Source of the DNA: an alpha proteobacterium SCGC AAA536-G10 | GTDB taxonomy: Bacteria; Pseudomonadota; Alphaproteobacteria; Puniceispirillales; Marisalimonadaceae | Direction: 5' to 3' | Length of the DNA: 64,000 bases | NCBI GenBank assembly: GCA_000384615.1 | Contig: ARQU01000007.1 | Location: forward strand, 1 to 64,000 | In this document: positions 1 through 8,598 of the stretch, piece after piece | Layout: each line of letters begins with the position of its first letter | Numbering within the stretch: the first letter of the stretch is position 1 | Program-made: the position numbers and the translations under genes | The notes under the pieces: generated by a model | The model's database searches: none | Seen by the model: the letters and a program-made list of their open reading frames with translations, nothing else | What the model was told of the DNA's origin: nothing

Positions 1-641
1 AAATCATTTTAATTTTTTTGACTATGATTGGAGGAATATATTTAGGCTGGTTTACCCCAACAGAAGGAGGAGCAATAGGAGCAGGTGGAGCAGGTTTAAT
101 TGCCATTTTAAATAAAAACTTTAAGCTTAAAGACTTGGTAGAAGTAATTGAAAGTACAGCAATTACATCAGCTATGATATTTTTAGTGTTATTAGGTGCT
201 GAGTTTTTTAATTCTTTCATAGCTTTAACTCAACTACCAAACCAACTTGGAGAAATAGCATTAGAAAATAATCTTTCTCCTTTTTTAATTGTAGCCTGTA
301 TTCTTGTCCTATATCTATTTTTAGGCTGTTTAATGGATAGTTTAGCCATGATACTTTTAACTATTCCTGTGTTTTTCCCGTTAATCATGACACTTGAATT
401 TGGAATGACACCTGAAGAAACAGCAATATGGTTTGGAATATTAACCCTTATAGTTGTTGAAGTTGGTTTGATAACACCACCTGTTGGATTAAATGTTTTT
501 ATAATAAATAAAATGGCTGGCGACGTTAGTATTTCAGAGACCTTTAAGGGCGTTTTACCATTTCTAGTAAGTGATATTTTTAGGGTTATTCTTTTATTCT
601 CATTTCCCGGAATTACTTTATTTCTTTTGAATATTTTTTGA
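1..641 (+). CDS. TRAP transporter large permease DctM, C-terminal part (cut by window edge)
   Basis: This is the C-terminal half (about 210 residues) of a TRAP large membrane subunit, the channel-forming part of a sodium-driven importer of organic acids. The reading frame is open back to base 3, so the TTG used by the ORF track at 18 is not the real start; the gene begins outside the window. Family features seen: a GWFTPTEGGAIGA segment, several hydrophobic helices, and the conserved GLITPPVGLNVF motif near the end. Full DctM proteins are about 430 residues. It is closely related in motif to the complete DctM at 3703, so the window holds two TRAP systems. It is followed after one base by a small orphan gene. 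The substrate cannot be told from this subunit. Confidence 0.92.
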   Translation, partial: IILIFLTMIGGIYLGWFTPTEGGAIGAGGAGLIAILNKNFKLKDLVEVIESTAITSAMIFLVLLGAEFFNSFIALTQLPNQLGEIALENNLSPFLIVACILVLYLFLGCLMDSLAMILLTIPVFFPLIMTLEFGMTPEETAIWFGILTLIVVEVGLITPPVGLNVFIINKMAGDVSISETFKGVLPFLVSDIFRVILLFSFPGITLFLLNIF

Positions 642-642
642 A

Positions 643-870
643 ATGAATGATCAAAATAAGAAATATTTGTGGAAGATAATTCAGTTAACTGGAGATTGTT
701 TGATTAATAAATTACCTGATCACCCTCATCATCCAAGTGGAAGAAATCCATATGCTCATGTGGCATTGAAAGTAAAAAATAATTTTGGATCAAGTTACAA
801 AGATTTACCTGACGAAAAGTTTAATGATGTAATAGAATATCTTAATTTAATTAAAAGGAATGAAGGTTAA
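643..870 (+). CDS. Small hypothetical protein (75 aa) following dctM
   Basis: I do not recognise this gene. It starts one base after the dctM stop codon, so it is very probably co-transcribed and translationally linked. The protein is soluble, with no signal peptide or membrane helix. The N-terminal part has a histidine cluster (DHPHHPSGRNPYAHV); the C-terminal part, FGSSYKDLPDEKFNDVIEYL, loosely resembles the short helical tail found in phage antirepressor-type proteins, where a similar Y-K-D-(I/L)-P ... F-(D/N) ... hydrophobic pattern occurs. That resemblance is by memory only. It might be an accessory or regulatory protein of the TRAP system. It reads as a real gene because of the tight spacing, the lack of any competing frame and its position before a convergent gene. 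Confidence 0.6.
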   Translation: MNDQNKKYLWKIIQLTGDCLINKLPDHPHHPSGRNPYAHVALKVKNNFGSSYKDLPDEKFNDVIEYLNLIKRNEG

Positions 871-882
871 GATAATTAAAAG

Positions 883-1893
883 TTACAGAAAAGATTTAAC
901 TTTCAACAATAATTCTTCATTAATAGATCGATACTGGTCTCCTAATCTATTTTTATGCCTTCGTGATCCAGGAAGCCTAACACCATCAATTGATAATAAT
1001 TTTTGAAAAAAATCATCGCAATGTTTTTCCCAATTAGAACCAGCTATAATTTCTGGATTTAAAGCCATTATAAATTCTCCTCCACTTGGCGGACCTCCAT
1101 CATTATTATCATTTTCTTGTGCTTCGTACGAAAAAACATCCCCCGTTAGACCAGCTGCAAATAATTCAACCATCATAGAAATTGCAGAGCCTTTATAACC
1201 TCCAAAAGGAAGTAAAACTCCTTTTAAAATTTCTTTTGGGTCATTTGAGGGTTCTCCATTTTCTCCAAGACCAACTCCGTCAGGCAAGTAATGACCATCC
1301 CTTGCTGCAATCATTACCTCACCTTTTGCCATTGTTGCCGTTGCCATATCAAAGACAACTGGATCATTATTACTTCTTGGCCAAGCCATTGAAATAGGAT
1401 TCGTTCCAAAAAAAGCTTCTTTAGCTCCAGCAGGAGCAACAGATGGCTTAAAAGCAGTACATGCAAAACCTACTAAATTTTGTTTAGCCAAATATTCTGT
1501 TTCTGGCCATAAAGCAGCAAAATGAAAGCACCCTTTTATACTTAAAACTGATATACCATTTTTTTTTGCAGCCTTTGCTAACATAGGTAAAGAGTATTCA
1601 TGAGCAGTAGAAGCAAAACCGTTATTGGCATCACATTTTAGTATTACTGGGGAAACATATTCTATTTTTGGTGAAGCCTGACCATTAACTTTACCTGACT
1701 GCAAAGAAGCTACGTAGCCCGGCAATCTAAATAATCCATGAGAAACTGCACCATCTTCTTCTGCTTTGGCTATAGTTCTTGCAAGAGCATTTGCATTTTC
1801 TTCGTTGCATCCTTGTTTCTTTAATATATCAAAAACTAAAGCTTTAATTTCGCTAAGAGTGAGCTTTTTATTTTTTATTTTTTTATCATTCAT
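883..1893 (-). CDS. Ldh family NAD(P)-dependent oxidoreductase (malate/lactate dehydrogenase superfamily type 2)
   Basis: 336-residue member of the Ldh_2 family, which reduces or oxidises 2-keto/2-hydroxy or cyclic imino acids with NAD(P)H; known members include malate and ureidoglycolate dehydrogenases and delta1-piperideine-2-carboxylate reductase. Visible family marks are the SHGLFRLPGYVASL segment near residue 53 with the conserved histidine, the FGTNPISMAWP stretch, VFDMATATMAKG and the LPFGGYKGSAISMMVE loop. Length is normal. It converges with the small orphan gene and diverges from dctP, with which it shares a 150-bp promoter region, so it probably acts on the acid that one of the TRAP systems imports. 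Substrate unknown. Confidence 0.88.
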   Translation of the reverse strand: MNDKKIKNKKLTLSEIKALVFDILKKQGCNEENANALARTIAKAEEDGAVSHGLFRLPGYVASLQSGKVNGQASPKIEYVSPVILKCDANNGFASTAHEYSLPMLAKAAKKNGISVLSIKGCFHFAALWPETEYLAKQNLVGFACTAFKPSVAPAGAKEAFFGTNPISMAWPRSNNDPVVFDMATATMAKGEVMIAARDGHYLPDGVGLGENGEPSNDPKEILKGVLLPFGGYKGSAISMMVELFAAGLTGDVFSYEAQENDNNDGGPPSGGEFIMALNPEIIAGSNWEKHCDDFFQKLLSIDGVRLPGSRRHKNRLGDQYRSINEELLLKVKSFL

Positions 1894-1981
1894 AATTCGT
1901 TTACCTACTCAAATATTTTTAAACGATTTTCAAAAAAGTGGTTTTCTTAAGTCATTATTTAATTTGTTAATTTTTTTAAAA

Positions 1982-2009
1982 TTGACTATTACAGTATTAT
2001 AACTATACC
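1982..2009 (+). promoter_or_regulatory. Candidate sigma70 promoter of dctPQM
   Basis: TTGACT at 1982-1987 and TATACC at 2004-2009 are separated by 16 bases and lie 36 bases before the dctP start codon. This is a reasonable match to the housekeeping consensus, although the region is AT-rich and chance matches are possible. A dyad covers the -10 element. Confidence 0.45.
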
Positions 2010-2017
2010 TAGTTATA
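1998..2017. promoter_or_regulatory. Candidate operator: 8-bp-arm dyad over the dctP -10 region
   Basis: TATAACTATACCTAGTTATA has perfect 8-base arms around a 4-base centre. It sits on the proposed -10 element in the ldh/dctP divergent intergenic region, a typical place for a dimeric repressor site. No matching regulator gene is in the window. Confidence 0.45.
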
Positions 2018-2045
2018 GTAAATAATATTATTCAGGGGAAAATTA

Positions 2046-3074
2046 ATGAAGTTTATTAAAAGAATTATTGCCGTTTCTTTAATGGTTTTAATGTCCAATT
2101 TTTTAGCTAATCTTGTTCTTGCCAGTGTTGATGGACCTAGTGTTTTTTGGAAATTCAGCTTATGGGGAAAAAGAAGAGCTTTTACTGAAGGTGCTGAAAC
2201 ACTTTCAAAAAGACTAAGTGAAGAAACAAATGGAAAATTTCAATTAAAAATTTTTTATGGTGGTCAGTTGTCAAAATCCAAAGAGAATTTAGATGGTTTA
2301 AAAGCTAATTCATTTGAAATGGCTGCATTTTGTAACTTTTATCATCCAGGAAAAAATGCCGGTTTAATGGTTTTAACAATGCCTTTTTTACCAATGGGGG
2401 ACTTTGATAAAGATGCTAAAATCCGACAAGCAGTTTATGATCACCCTATAGTTTCTGGACAATTAGCTAAATGGAACGCTATGTTGTATATGACTTCTAA
2501 TCTGCCACAATATGAATTCTTAGGTAAAGGTAAAGCACCAACAAGCCTCTCAGATTTTAAAGGTATGAGAGTTAGAGCTGGTGGTGGTGTTGGTAAAGCA
2601 ATGGAAAAGCTTGGAGCTATAAGACAAACTGTTCCTGCTAGTGAAGTTTATACTTTAATTTCAAGAGGTGCAGTTGATGCAGTCTCTTTTCCATATACAT
2701 ATGCCCACGCTGCTTATAAAATACATGAAGTTGCCGAATGGTATACAGCAAACTTATCACCGGGTACATCTGACTGCCCATATGTTATAAATAAAACTTC
2801 ATATGGAAAATTACCAAAACAATATCAAAAGCTTCTTCAAGACCTAAAACCTGATGCCTTAGCGTCTATGAAGGCTGCTTACAAGAAAGCTGATGACAAA
2901 AATTTACCAATGTTTAAATCAAAGCTTAAAGAGATAAAGTATGATGAAAAAACTTTATCTGAGTTTAGAAAAACAGCAGGTAAACCTGTATGGGATGCCT
3001 GGGTGGATGCAAATAAAGATAAATTTGATGCTCAAGCTCTTTTAGATTTAATATTTGAAACAGCTAAAAAATAA
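2046..3074 (+). CDS. dctP: TRAP transporter substrate-binding protein DctP
   Basis: 342-residue periplasmic solute receptor of a TRAP transporter. It has an N-terminal signal peptide (positive KFIKR, hydrophobic core, cleavage likely near residues 23-27). Inside are the typical elements: KLSEETNGKFQLKIFYGGQL-like first strand-turn region, and FKGMRVRAGGGVGKAMEKLGA carrying the conserved arginine that usually pairs with the ligand carboxylate, then SRGAVDAVSFP. Length is normal. A good ribosome site (AGGGGAAA) precedes the ATG. It is first in a dctP-dctQ-dctM operon, followed by a stem-loop that may raise its level relative to the membrane subunits. The ligand is probably an organic acid, not further defined. 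Confidence 0.93.
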   Translation: MKFIKRIIAVSLMVLMSNFLANLVLASVDGPSVFWKFSLWGKRRAFTEGAETLSKRLSEETNGKFQLKIFYGGQLSKSKENLDGLKANSFEMAAFCNFYHPGKNAGLMVLTMPFLPMGDFDKDAKIRQAVYDHPIVSGQLAKWNAMLYMTSNLPQYEFLGKGKAPTSLSDFKGMRVRAGGGVGKAMEKLGAIRQTVPASEVYTLISRGAVDAVSFPYTYAHAAYKIHEVAEWYTANLSPGTSDCPYVINKTSYGKLPKQYQKLLQDLKPDALASMKAAYKKADDKNLPMFKSKLKEIKYDEKTLSEFRKTAGKPVWDAWVDANKDKFDAQALLDLIFETAKK

Positions 3075-3081
3075 CTTTTTT

Positions 3082-3120
3082 CATGCACTTCTTAATTTAA
3101 GAAGTGCATGTTAATTTTTT
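3082..3120 (+). terminator. Stem-loop between dctP and dctQ (partial terminator or mRNA stabiliser)
   Basis: CATGCACTTCTTA (3082-3094) pairs with TAAGAAGTGCATG (3098-3110), a perfect 13-bp stem with a 3-base loop, followed by a T-rich run. It starts 7 bases after the dctP stop codon and ends before dctQ. In this location it likely attenuates transcription or protects the dctP message, rather than ending the operon. Confidence 0.75.
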
Positions 3121-3127
3121 CAAAATC

Positions 3128-3700
3128 ATGAATTTGTTGTCCAAACTAAATAAGTATTTATCAGTTATTGAAGATAACCTTATCAAAATTTCTGGTATCT
3201 CTTTATTCATAGTTATGATTTTAACTTCATTTCAAATATTATCTCGTGTTGCTGGGTATCCTTGGCCAGGTTATTTAGAGTTATCTGAGTTATCAATTGC
3301 CATATTTGCATTTCTAGGTGTCGCTTATGCACAAAGACTTGATACTCACATTAGAATGGAATTACTAGTTGGAAACATAAGTGGTAAACCAAAATGGTTG
3401 CTTGAACTAGTTTCAACAATACTTTCACTTACAGTTGTAGTGATTTTAATATATTTTAGTTTATTATTCGCAATTGATGCTTATATAATTGGCGACACAA
3501 CATATGATTATCTTTATCCTACTTGGCCTGCAAAAATATTAGTTCCTATCGCCTTTTTTATCTGGGCATTAAGACTCATTCTGGAAATATTTGGGTTTCT
3601 GAGAATGACTATTTATTCTGATGTTGAGCCAATAGCTATTCCCATTATGAAAACCCCAGAAGAACTTGCTAATGAAGAAATTAGAGCAATTAAGGATTAG
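3128..3700 (+). CDS. dctQ: TRAP transporter small permease DctQ
   Basis: 190-residue small membrane subunit of the TRAP transporter, with four predicted helices: ISLFIVMILTSFQIL, LSIAIFAFLGVAYA, a long third helix near VVVILIYFSLLFAI, and ILVPIAFFIWALRLI. The GYPWPGYLELSE and AQRLDTHIRMELL segments between helices are typical of DctQ. The ORF track starts at a GTG at 3104, but that codon lies inside the dctP-dctQ stem-loop; the ATG at 3128 (MNLLSKL) is more credible. It ends two bases before dctM, consistent with translational coupling. Confidence 0.88.
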   Translation: MNLLSKLNKYLSVIEDNLIKISGISLFIVMILTSFQILSRVAGYPWPGYLELSELSIAIFAFLGVAYAQRLDTHIRMELLVGNISGKPKWLLELVSTILSLTVVVILIYFSLLFAIDAYIIGDTTYDYLYPTWPAKILVPIAFFIWALRLILEIFGFLRMTIYSDVEPIAIPIMKTPEELANEEIRAIKD

Positions 3701-3702
3701 GT

Positions 3703-5109
3703 ATGTTTGAAAAACTTTTATCCGGGCAACCATCAGGAATATTTGGCATAGGATACGATGATCCAACTACGGTTGGCATAATATGCACTATTATTTTATT
3801 GATTATGGTGGTTTCAGGGGTAAGAGTCGTTTTTGCTGCAAGTATTGCAGGAATAATAGGCCTCGTAGAATTAATAGGTGTAGGACCAGCATTAGGTAAT
3901 ATTGGTGCAATTCCATACTCTAAATCTGTAACTTTTGTTTTGGGTTTGTTACCAATATTCATTTTAATAGGTTTTTTAGCTTATCAAGCTGGAATGACAA
4001 GGCAGCTTTATGAAGCTGCAAAAGCATGGATTGGCTTTGTACCGGGAGGTCTAGCAGTGGCTACAGTATTTGCCACAGCTGGTTTTGCTGCTGTATCCGG
4101 AGCTTCTACTGCTACAGCTGCTGTTTTTTCTAGAGTTGCAATTCCGGAGATGTTGAAAGAAGGTTATGATAAAAAATTAGCAGCTGGAGTTGTTGCCGCA
4201 GGTGGTACTCTAGCATCACTAATTCCTCCGTCTGCAATATTAATCATTTATGCAATTATTGTAGAAGAATCAGTTGGTGCACTTCTTTTGGCTGGTTTTT
4301 TACCCGGAATTTTCTCCGCCATTGTTTATGGAGGAATAATAATAATTTGGGCAAAAATGAATCCTGATTTGGGTCCTCCAGGCAGAAGATATAGTTTTAA
4401 TGAAAAAATGAAGGCTTTACCTGGCATAATACCTATTGCAATAGTCATTACTGTTATAATTAGTGCTATTTATGCTGGTTGGGCAACACCAACTGAAGCT
4501 GGAGCATTAGGAGCATTTGTTGTTTTAATAATAGCTATAATGAGAGGGTTAAAACTTCAGGCTCTCAATTTTGCTCTAATTGAAACAGCTAAGCTAGTAG
4601 CAATGATATTTTCTATTATTTGGGGTGTGTTAATATTTGTAAGATTTCTTGGTTTTTCAGGTTTACCAGAAACATTTGCAAACTGGATTATTTCTCTACC
4701 ATTTGATCCTTACACTGTTTTAATTTTAATTTTACTTGGATATGTCATACTTGGAATGTTTATAGACGCTATAGGCCTGTTGTTACTTACTTTGCCTGTT
4801 GTTTACCCAGCTATAATTCTTCTAAATGGTGGACCAGATGTTACAGCTGATCAAAGCCCTTTTGGAATGACATTTAATCAAGTAAGTGTATGGTTTGGCA
4901 TTATTGTAGTGAAAATGGCTGAGGTATGTCTTATAACACCACCTATTGGACTTAATTGCTTTGTAGTGGCAGGAGTTAGAAAAGACATTCCTGTTACAGA
5001 CGTATTCAAAGGCGTGACTTTATTTTTTATAGCAGATATTTTGACAATTCTCGTTTTGATAATGTTTCCCCAAATCATTACGTGGTTACCTGATTTAATG
5101 ATGTCATGA
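3703..5109 (+). CDS. dctM: TRAP transporter large permease DctM
   Basis: 468-residue multi-spanning subunit that carries the sodium-coupled transport path. Family motifs: ATAGFAAVSGASTATAAVF with the conserved small-residue loop, GGTLASLIPPSAILIIYAI, YAGWATPTEAGALGA and a C-terminal CLITPPIGLNCFVVAGV. It is somewhat longer than the usual 430 residues because of an N-terminal extension and insertions around residue 380. Start at ATG 3703 follows GGA spacing from the dctQ end. Its stop codon lies two bases from the end of the convergent soxG gene, leaving no room for a separate terminator. Confidence 0.93.
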   Translation: MFEKLLSGQPSGIFGIGYDDPTTVGIICTIILLIMVVSGVRVVFAASIAGIIGLVELIGVGPALGNIGAIPYSKSVTFVLGLLPIFILIGFLAYQAGMTRQLYEAAKAWIGFVPGGLAVATVFATAGFAAVSGASTATAAVFSRVAIPEMLKEGYDKKLAAGVVAAGGTLASLIPPSAILIIYAIIVEESVGALLLAGFLPGIFSAIVYGGIIIIWAKMNPDLGPPGRRYSFNEKMKALPGIIPIAIVITVIISAIYAGWATPTEAGALGAFVVLIIAIMRGLKLQALNFALIETAKLVAMIFSIIWGVLIFVRFLGFSGLPETFANWIISLPFDPYTVLILILLGYVILGMFIDAIGLLLLTLPVVYPAIILLNGGPDVTADQSPFGMTFNQVSVWFGIIVVKMAEVCLITPPIGLNCFVVAGVRKDIPVTDVFKGVTLFFIADILTILVLIMFPQIITWLPDLMMS

Positions 5110-5111
5110 AT

Positions 5112-5690
5112 TTAGTTAATTAACTCAGCTAAACTTACTAATCTTGATTTCATGTTTTCATAGTATGAAATTGGACAAATTATAGTGTATTTGTTAAATT
5201 GACTTTCACATAAAATAAAACAATTAATTTTATTTATCGAAGCTCTGATTGCTTTTGCTTGAATAAATTCTTCTAAATTAACACTTATTAATTTCTCAAA
5301 AATTGATTTACTTGTTTTACCCTTTATTTGAATTGATATCCATCCACCAGTTTGATCTGTAATAGATGCTGTGGAACTAAAAACAGAGTTTAAATCTTTT
5401 GGATTGACATCTCCTATTATAAAAAAACTATTTGTTCTAACCCAGAAGGACATATATTTTTTATTAAAACGTAACTCAGAGATTTTTGGTGGTTCAAATA
5501 AAAAATAATTTTTGAATAAAGTTTTAAATTTTTTTGGCTCTTCTCTATTTTGGTTTAAGGAAACAATATTTTTAGAGTTATCTATAGTAATCTGTAAATC
5601 ATTTTTAGAGAATATACTTTCAGATTTAAAATTTATTGGTTCAAGCAGTTGTTTGTTATTCACGTAATCTATCTCCATTGGGATCAACAA
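5112..5690 (-). CDS. soxG: Sarcosine oxidase gamma subunit SoxG
   Basis: Smallest catalytically silent large-side subunit of heterotetrameric sarcosine oxidase, structurally a GcvT-like fold. At about 190 residues it is of normal length but divergent; the recognisable core is FFIIGDVNPKDL followed by ASITDQTGGWISIQIKGKTS, which corresponds to the SoxG core with its TDQS/T-W pattern. It is the last gene of soxBDAG and overlaps the soxA end. The ORF starts at 5690, but an internal ATG at 5678 (MEIDYVNN) would give a 22-23 base overlap and is equally plausible. Assignment rests partly on position. Confidence 0.8.
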   Translation of the reverse strand: MLIPMEIDYVNNKQLLEPINFKSESIFSKNDLQITIDNSKNIVSLNQNREEPKKFKTLFKNYFLFEPPKISELRFNKKYMSFWVRTNSFFIIGDVNPKDLNSVFSSTASITDQTGGWISIQIKGKTSKSIFEKLISVNLEEFIQAKAIRASINKINCFILCESQFNKYTIICPISYYENMKSRLVSLAELIN

Positions 5691-8598
5691 AAATAGGATT
5701 ACATACTTCTGCTATAACTTCTGTTTTTAAAATAGGATTACTTACTTTTAAGTAATCTCCGTGTCGACAATTTCCATTTTTTAAAAAACCAAGTGCAATG
5801 CTACTTTTTAAAGTAGGTGAATAACAAGATGAAGTAATGTAACCTAAATCATTTATAGGAGTGATTGTATCACTTGAATTGAATAAATGAGAACCAGATA
5901 CTAGTTGATGGTTAGCTTTTATGGGTTTCAAGCCCACTAACCGCAAACCATCTAAGGTATTCAAGCCTTCTCTTTTTGATAGAACCATGCCAATGCTATC
6001 CTTTTTATTGGATACCATTTTGCCCATATTTAAATTTTGAGCAGAGATTGTGCCATTTAATTCTGCTCCAGCAGCATGTCCTTTTTCAATTCTCATAACT
6101 CCAAGTGCTTCTGTACCGTAAGGAATTATATTTTCATCTTTTCCTATTTCCATAAGATACGACACTAATGATGATGCATATTGTGTTGGGATAGATAACT
6201 CATATGCTAATTCACCTGAAAATGAAATTCTAAATAGCCTCGCTAAAACACCTCCACAAATTGTTATTTCTTTACAAGCCATAAAAGGGAAATTTTTGTT
6301 AGAAACATCAAATTGCTTATCAACTATTTTAGAAATTATTTTTCTGGATTTTGGGCCAGCAATTGCTATTTGTGCCCAAGCATCTGTTGTTGAAATTAGA
6401 TGGACGTCCATCTCTGGCCACAGACATTGATGGCAAAATTCTAGGTGTCTATATACACTTTCTGCATTGACAGTTGTAGTTGTCATGATGAAATGATTTT
6501 CACACATTCTAGCTGTTGTTCCATCATCCATGACAATACCGTCTTCTCTAAGCATTAAACCATATCTAACTTTGCCAACTGGTAATTTTGCAAATCCATT
6601 ACAGTAGACTTTATTTACAAATTCCAGGGCATCCTTTCCTTGAATATCAATTTTTCCTAAGGTTGAAACATCACAAAATCCAACTGAATTTCTGACAGAA
6701 TTGACCTCTCGATCAACACTCATTCTCCAGTGATATTCATTTTTTTGAGAATACCATTCAGCTCTTAGCCATAATCCTGTTTCTGTAAAACTAGCGCCAT
6801 TATCTCTAGCCCAATTATGAGTTGGAGTTAATCTTGTTGGCTTAAAATTTTTACCAATTGACGAACCAACTAAAGCCTCTATGGACAATGGAATGTAAGG
6901 TGGTCTAAATACCGTAGTTCCCACATCTGGTATAGACTTATTTGATAATGAGGCTAAAATAGCTAACCCGGTAACATTAGAAGTTTTACCTTGATCTGTC
7001 CCCATTCCTAAAGTTGTGTATCTCTTTAAATGCTCTACTGATCTAAAGTTTTCAGCATAAGCCATTTCAATATCTTTTACAGTCACGTCATTTTGTAAAT
7101 CTACCCATTTTCTTTGAGAACCAATCTTTACAAACCAAAAAGGATCTATTTCAAAAGATTGCTCTTTAATTTTTGGGAGGCTATATTTTTTGGGTTTCAT
7201 CTCTAAATCTGAAAGTATTTCTAATACTTGTTTTTCAGCGTCAAGGATACAATCATTTAATGAAAACCTTCCATTTGCTGAGCCTACAGCTTTTAAATGT
7301 GTTGAGACATTCGTTTTACCAGCAACAAATGCATATATCTTTTCATTCCATTCAGGTCTTACCCCAGTATGACAACTTAAATGAATATTTGGGTTCCAAC
7401 CTCCTGAAATACCAAGATAGTCACATTTTAAATGTGTAAGTTCTCCTACTTTATTAACTATATCAACACCTTTAAGATATAATTTACCTTTAGCACTGAC
7501 TATTTGAGAGCTTTTAAAAACTTTTATTTTAGGATCAAAAATTCTAGGATTATCTCTTGTATCAACAACACCAATTAAATTTATTCCATTCGAAATTAAG
7601 TCCAATGCCGTTACATAAGTATCGTCATTATTTGTAAATAATAAAACTTTATCAAAATTATTTACGCCCCATCTATTTAAATAACTACGAATAGAACCTG
7701 ATAACATAATTCCTGGTAAATCATTATTTTGAAAAGGAATTAGCCTTTCAAGTGAGCCTGAACACAGCAAAGCTTTCTTAGACACTATTTTCCAAAATAT
7801 TTGTTCTATTTTACTTTCTTTTAATTTTTGGATTGCTCCAAAGACACCATGATCAAACATCCCTATAACAGAGGTATTTTCTATACATCTAACGTTTGAT
7901 AGTTTTCTAATTTCCTTTAAAATAGATTGAATCCATGCTTGTGGTGACATATTAGAAATTTTGAAAATTTCATTGTTGAGACTACCACCAAAGACATAAT
8001 CTTCTTCAACTATTATAACTTTAATTCCCGACAAGCCTGCAATATAAGCAGAAATTAATCCTGAGGGACCTGAGCCAATAATGAGAAGATCGCAATATAA
8101 AAAACCTTTTTCTGAATTTTTATTATTTTTATTTTTTGATAACTTTCCTAAGCCAGCAGCTTTTCTAATGACTGGTTCGTAGACCTTTTCCCAAAAAAAA
8201 GACGGCCACATGAAAGTTTTATAATAGAATCCAGCACCAATAAATTTTGAAAATTTATCATTTATTGACATAAGATCGAATTTTAAGGAAGGCCAGCAAT
8301 TTTGACTTTTAGCTACTAATCCTTCATATAATTCTACTGTAGTAGCTTTGCTATTGGGTTCATTATAATCATCATGTACAATTTCAACTAAGGCATTTGG
8401 TTCATGAGAACCCGATGTAAAAATTCCCCTTGGTCTGTGATACTTAAATGATCTAGCAATTAATTTAACATCATTAGCTAATAGAGCTGATGCCAGGGTA
8501 TCGCCCTGAAAACCTTCGTATTTTTTACCATTAAATACAAAACTTAATTTTTTATTTGTATTGATCAGACTAGATTTAGTTCTTGTTGGTCTAGTCAT
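5656..8598 (-). CDS. soxA: Sarcosine oxidase alpha subunit SoxA
   Basis: 980-residue alpha subunit of heterotetrameric sarcosine oxidase, the cytoplasmic enzyme that oxidatively demethylates sarcosine to glycine and passes the methyl carbon to tetrahydrofolate. Domains in order: a ferredoxin-like N-terminal domain without cluster cysteines (about 15-100, ending in YHRPRGIFTSGSHEPNALV); a nucleotide-binding domain starting at about 170 with LLIIGSGPSGLISAYIAGLSG; and a GcvT-like folate-binding half from about 590, with VGFCDVSTLGKIDIQGKDA and ELAYELSIP. Length matches the family. It overlaps soxD at its start and soxG at its end, so the four subunits are translated as a coupled set. A close alternative is dimethylglycine or N-methylglutamate dehydrogenase, but the B-D-A-G arrangement favours sarcosine oxidase. 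Confidence 0.95.
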   Translation of the reverse strand: MTRPTRTKSSLINTNKKLSFVFNGKKYEGFQGDTLASALLANDVKLIARSFKYHRPRGIFTSGSHEPNALVEIVHDDYNEPNSKATTVELYEGLVAKSQNCWPSLKFDLMSINDKFSKFIGAGFYYKTFMWPSFFWEKVYEPVIRKAAGLGKLSKNKNNKNSEKGFLYCDLLIIGSGPSGLISAYIAGLSGIKVIIVEEDYVFGGSLNNEIFKISNMSPQAWIQSILKEIRKLSNVRCIENTSVIGMFDHGVFGAIQKLKESKIEQIFWKIVSKKALLCSGSLERLIPFQNNDLPGIMLSGSIRSYLNRWGVNNFDKVLLFTNNDDTYVTALDLISNGINLIGVVDTRDNPRIFDPKIKVFKSSQIVSAKGKLYLKGVDIVNKVGELTHLKCDYLGISGGWNPNIHLSCHTGVRPEWNEKIYAFVAGKTNVSTHLKAVGSANGRFSLNDCILDAEKQVLEILSDLEMKPKKYSLPKIKEQSFEIDPFWFVKIGSQRKWVDLQNDVTVKDIEMAYAENFRSVEHLKRYTTLGMGTDQGKTSNVTGLAILASLSNKSIPDVGTTVFRPPYIPLSIEALVGSSIGKNFKPTRLTPTHNWARDNGASFTETGLWLRAEWYSQKNEYHWRMSVDREVNSVRNSVGFCDVSTLGKIDIQGKDALEFVNKVYCNGFAKLPVGKVRYGLMLREDGIVMDDGTTARMCENHFIMTTTTVNAESVYRHLEFCHQCLWPEMDVHLISTTDAWAQIAIAGPKSRKIISKIVDKQFDVSNKNFPFMACKEITICGGVLARLFRISFSGELAYELSIPTQYASSLVSYLMEIGKDENIIPYGTEALGVMRIEKGHAAGAELNGTISAQNLNMGKMVSNKKDSIGMVLSKREGLNTLDGLRLVGLKPIKANHQLVSGSHLFNSSDTITPINDLGYITSSCYSPTLKSSIALGFLKNGNCRHGDYLKVSNPILKTEVIAEVCNPIFVDPNGDRLRE

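Noticed and set aside
3104-3127. GTG start for dctQ used in the ORF track
   Set aside because: The codon lies inside the dctP-dctQ stem-loop and the extra residues (MHVNFFKI) have no family match; ATG 3128 is better.
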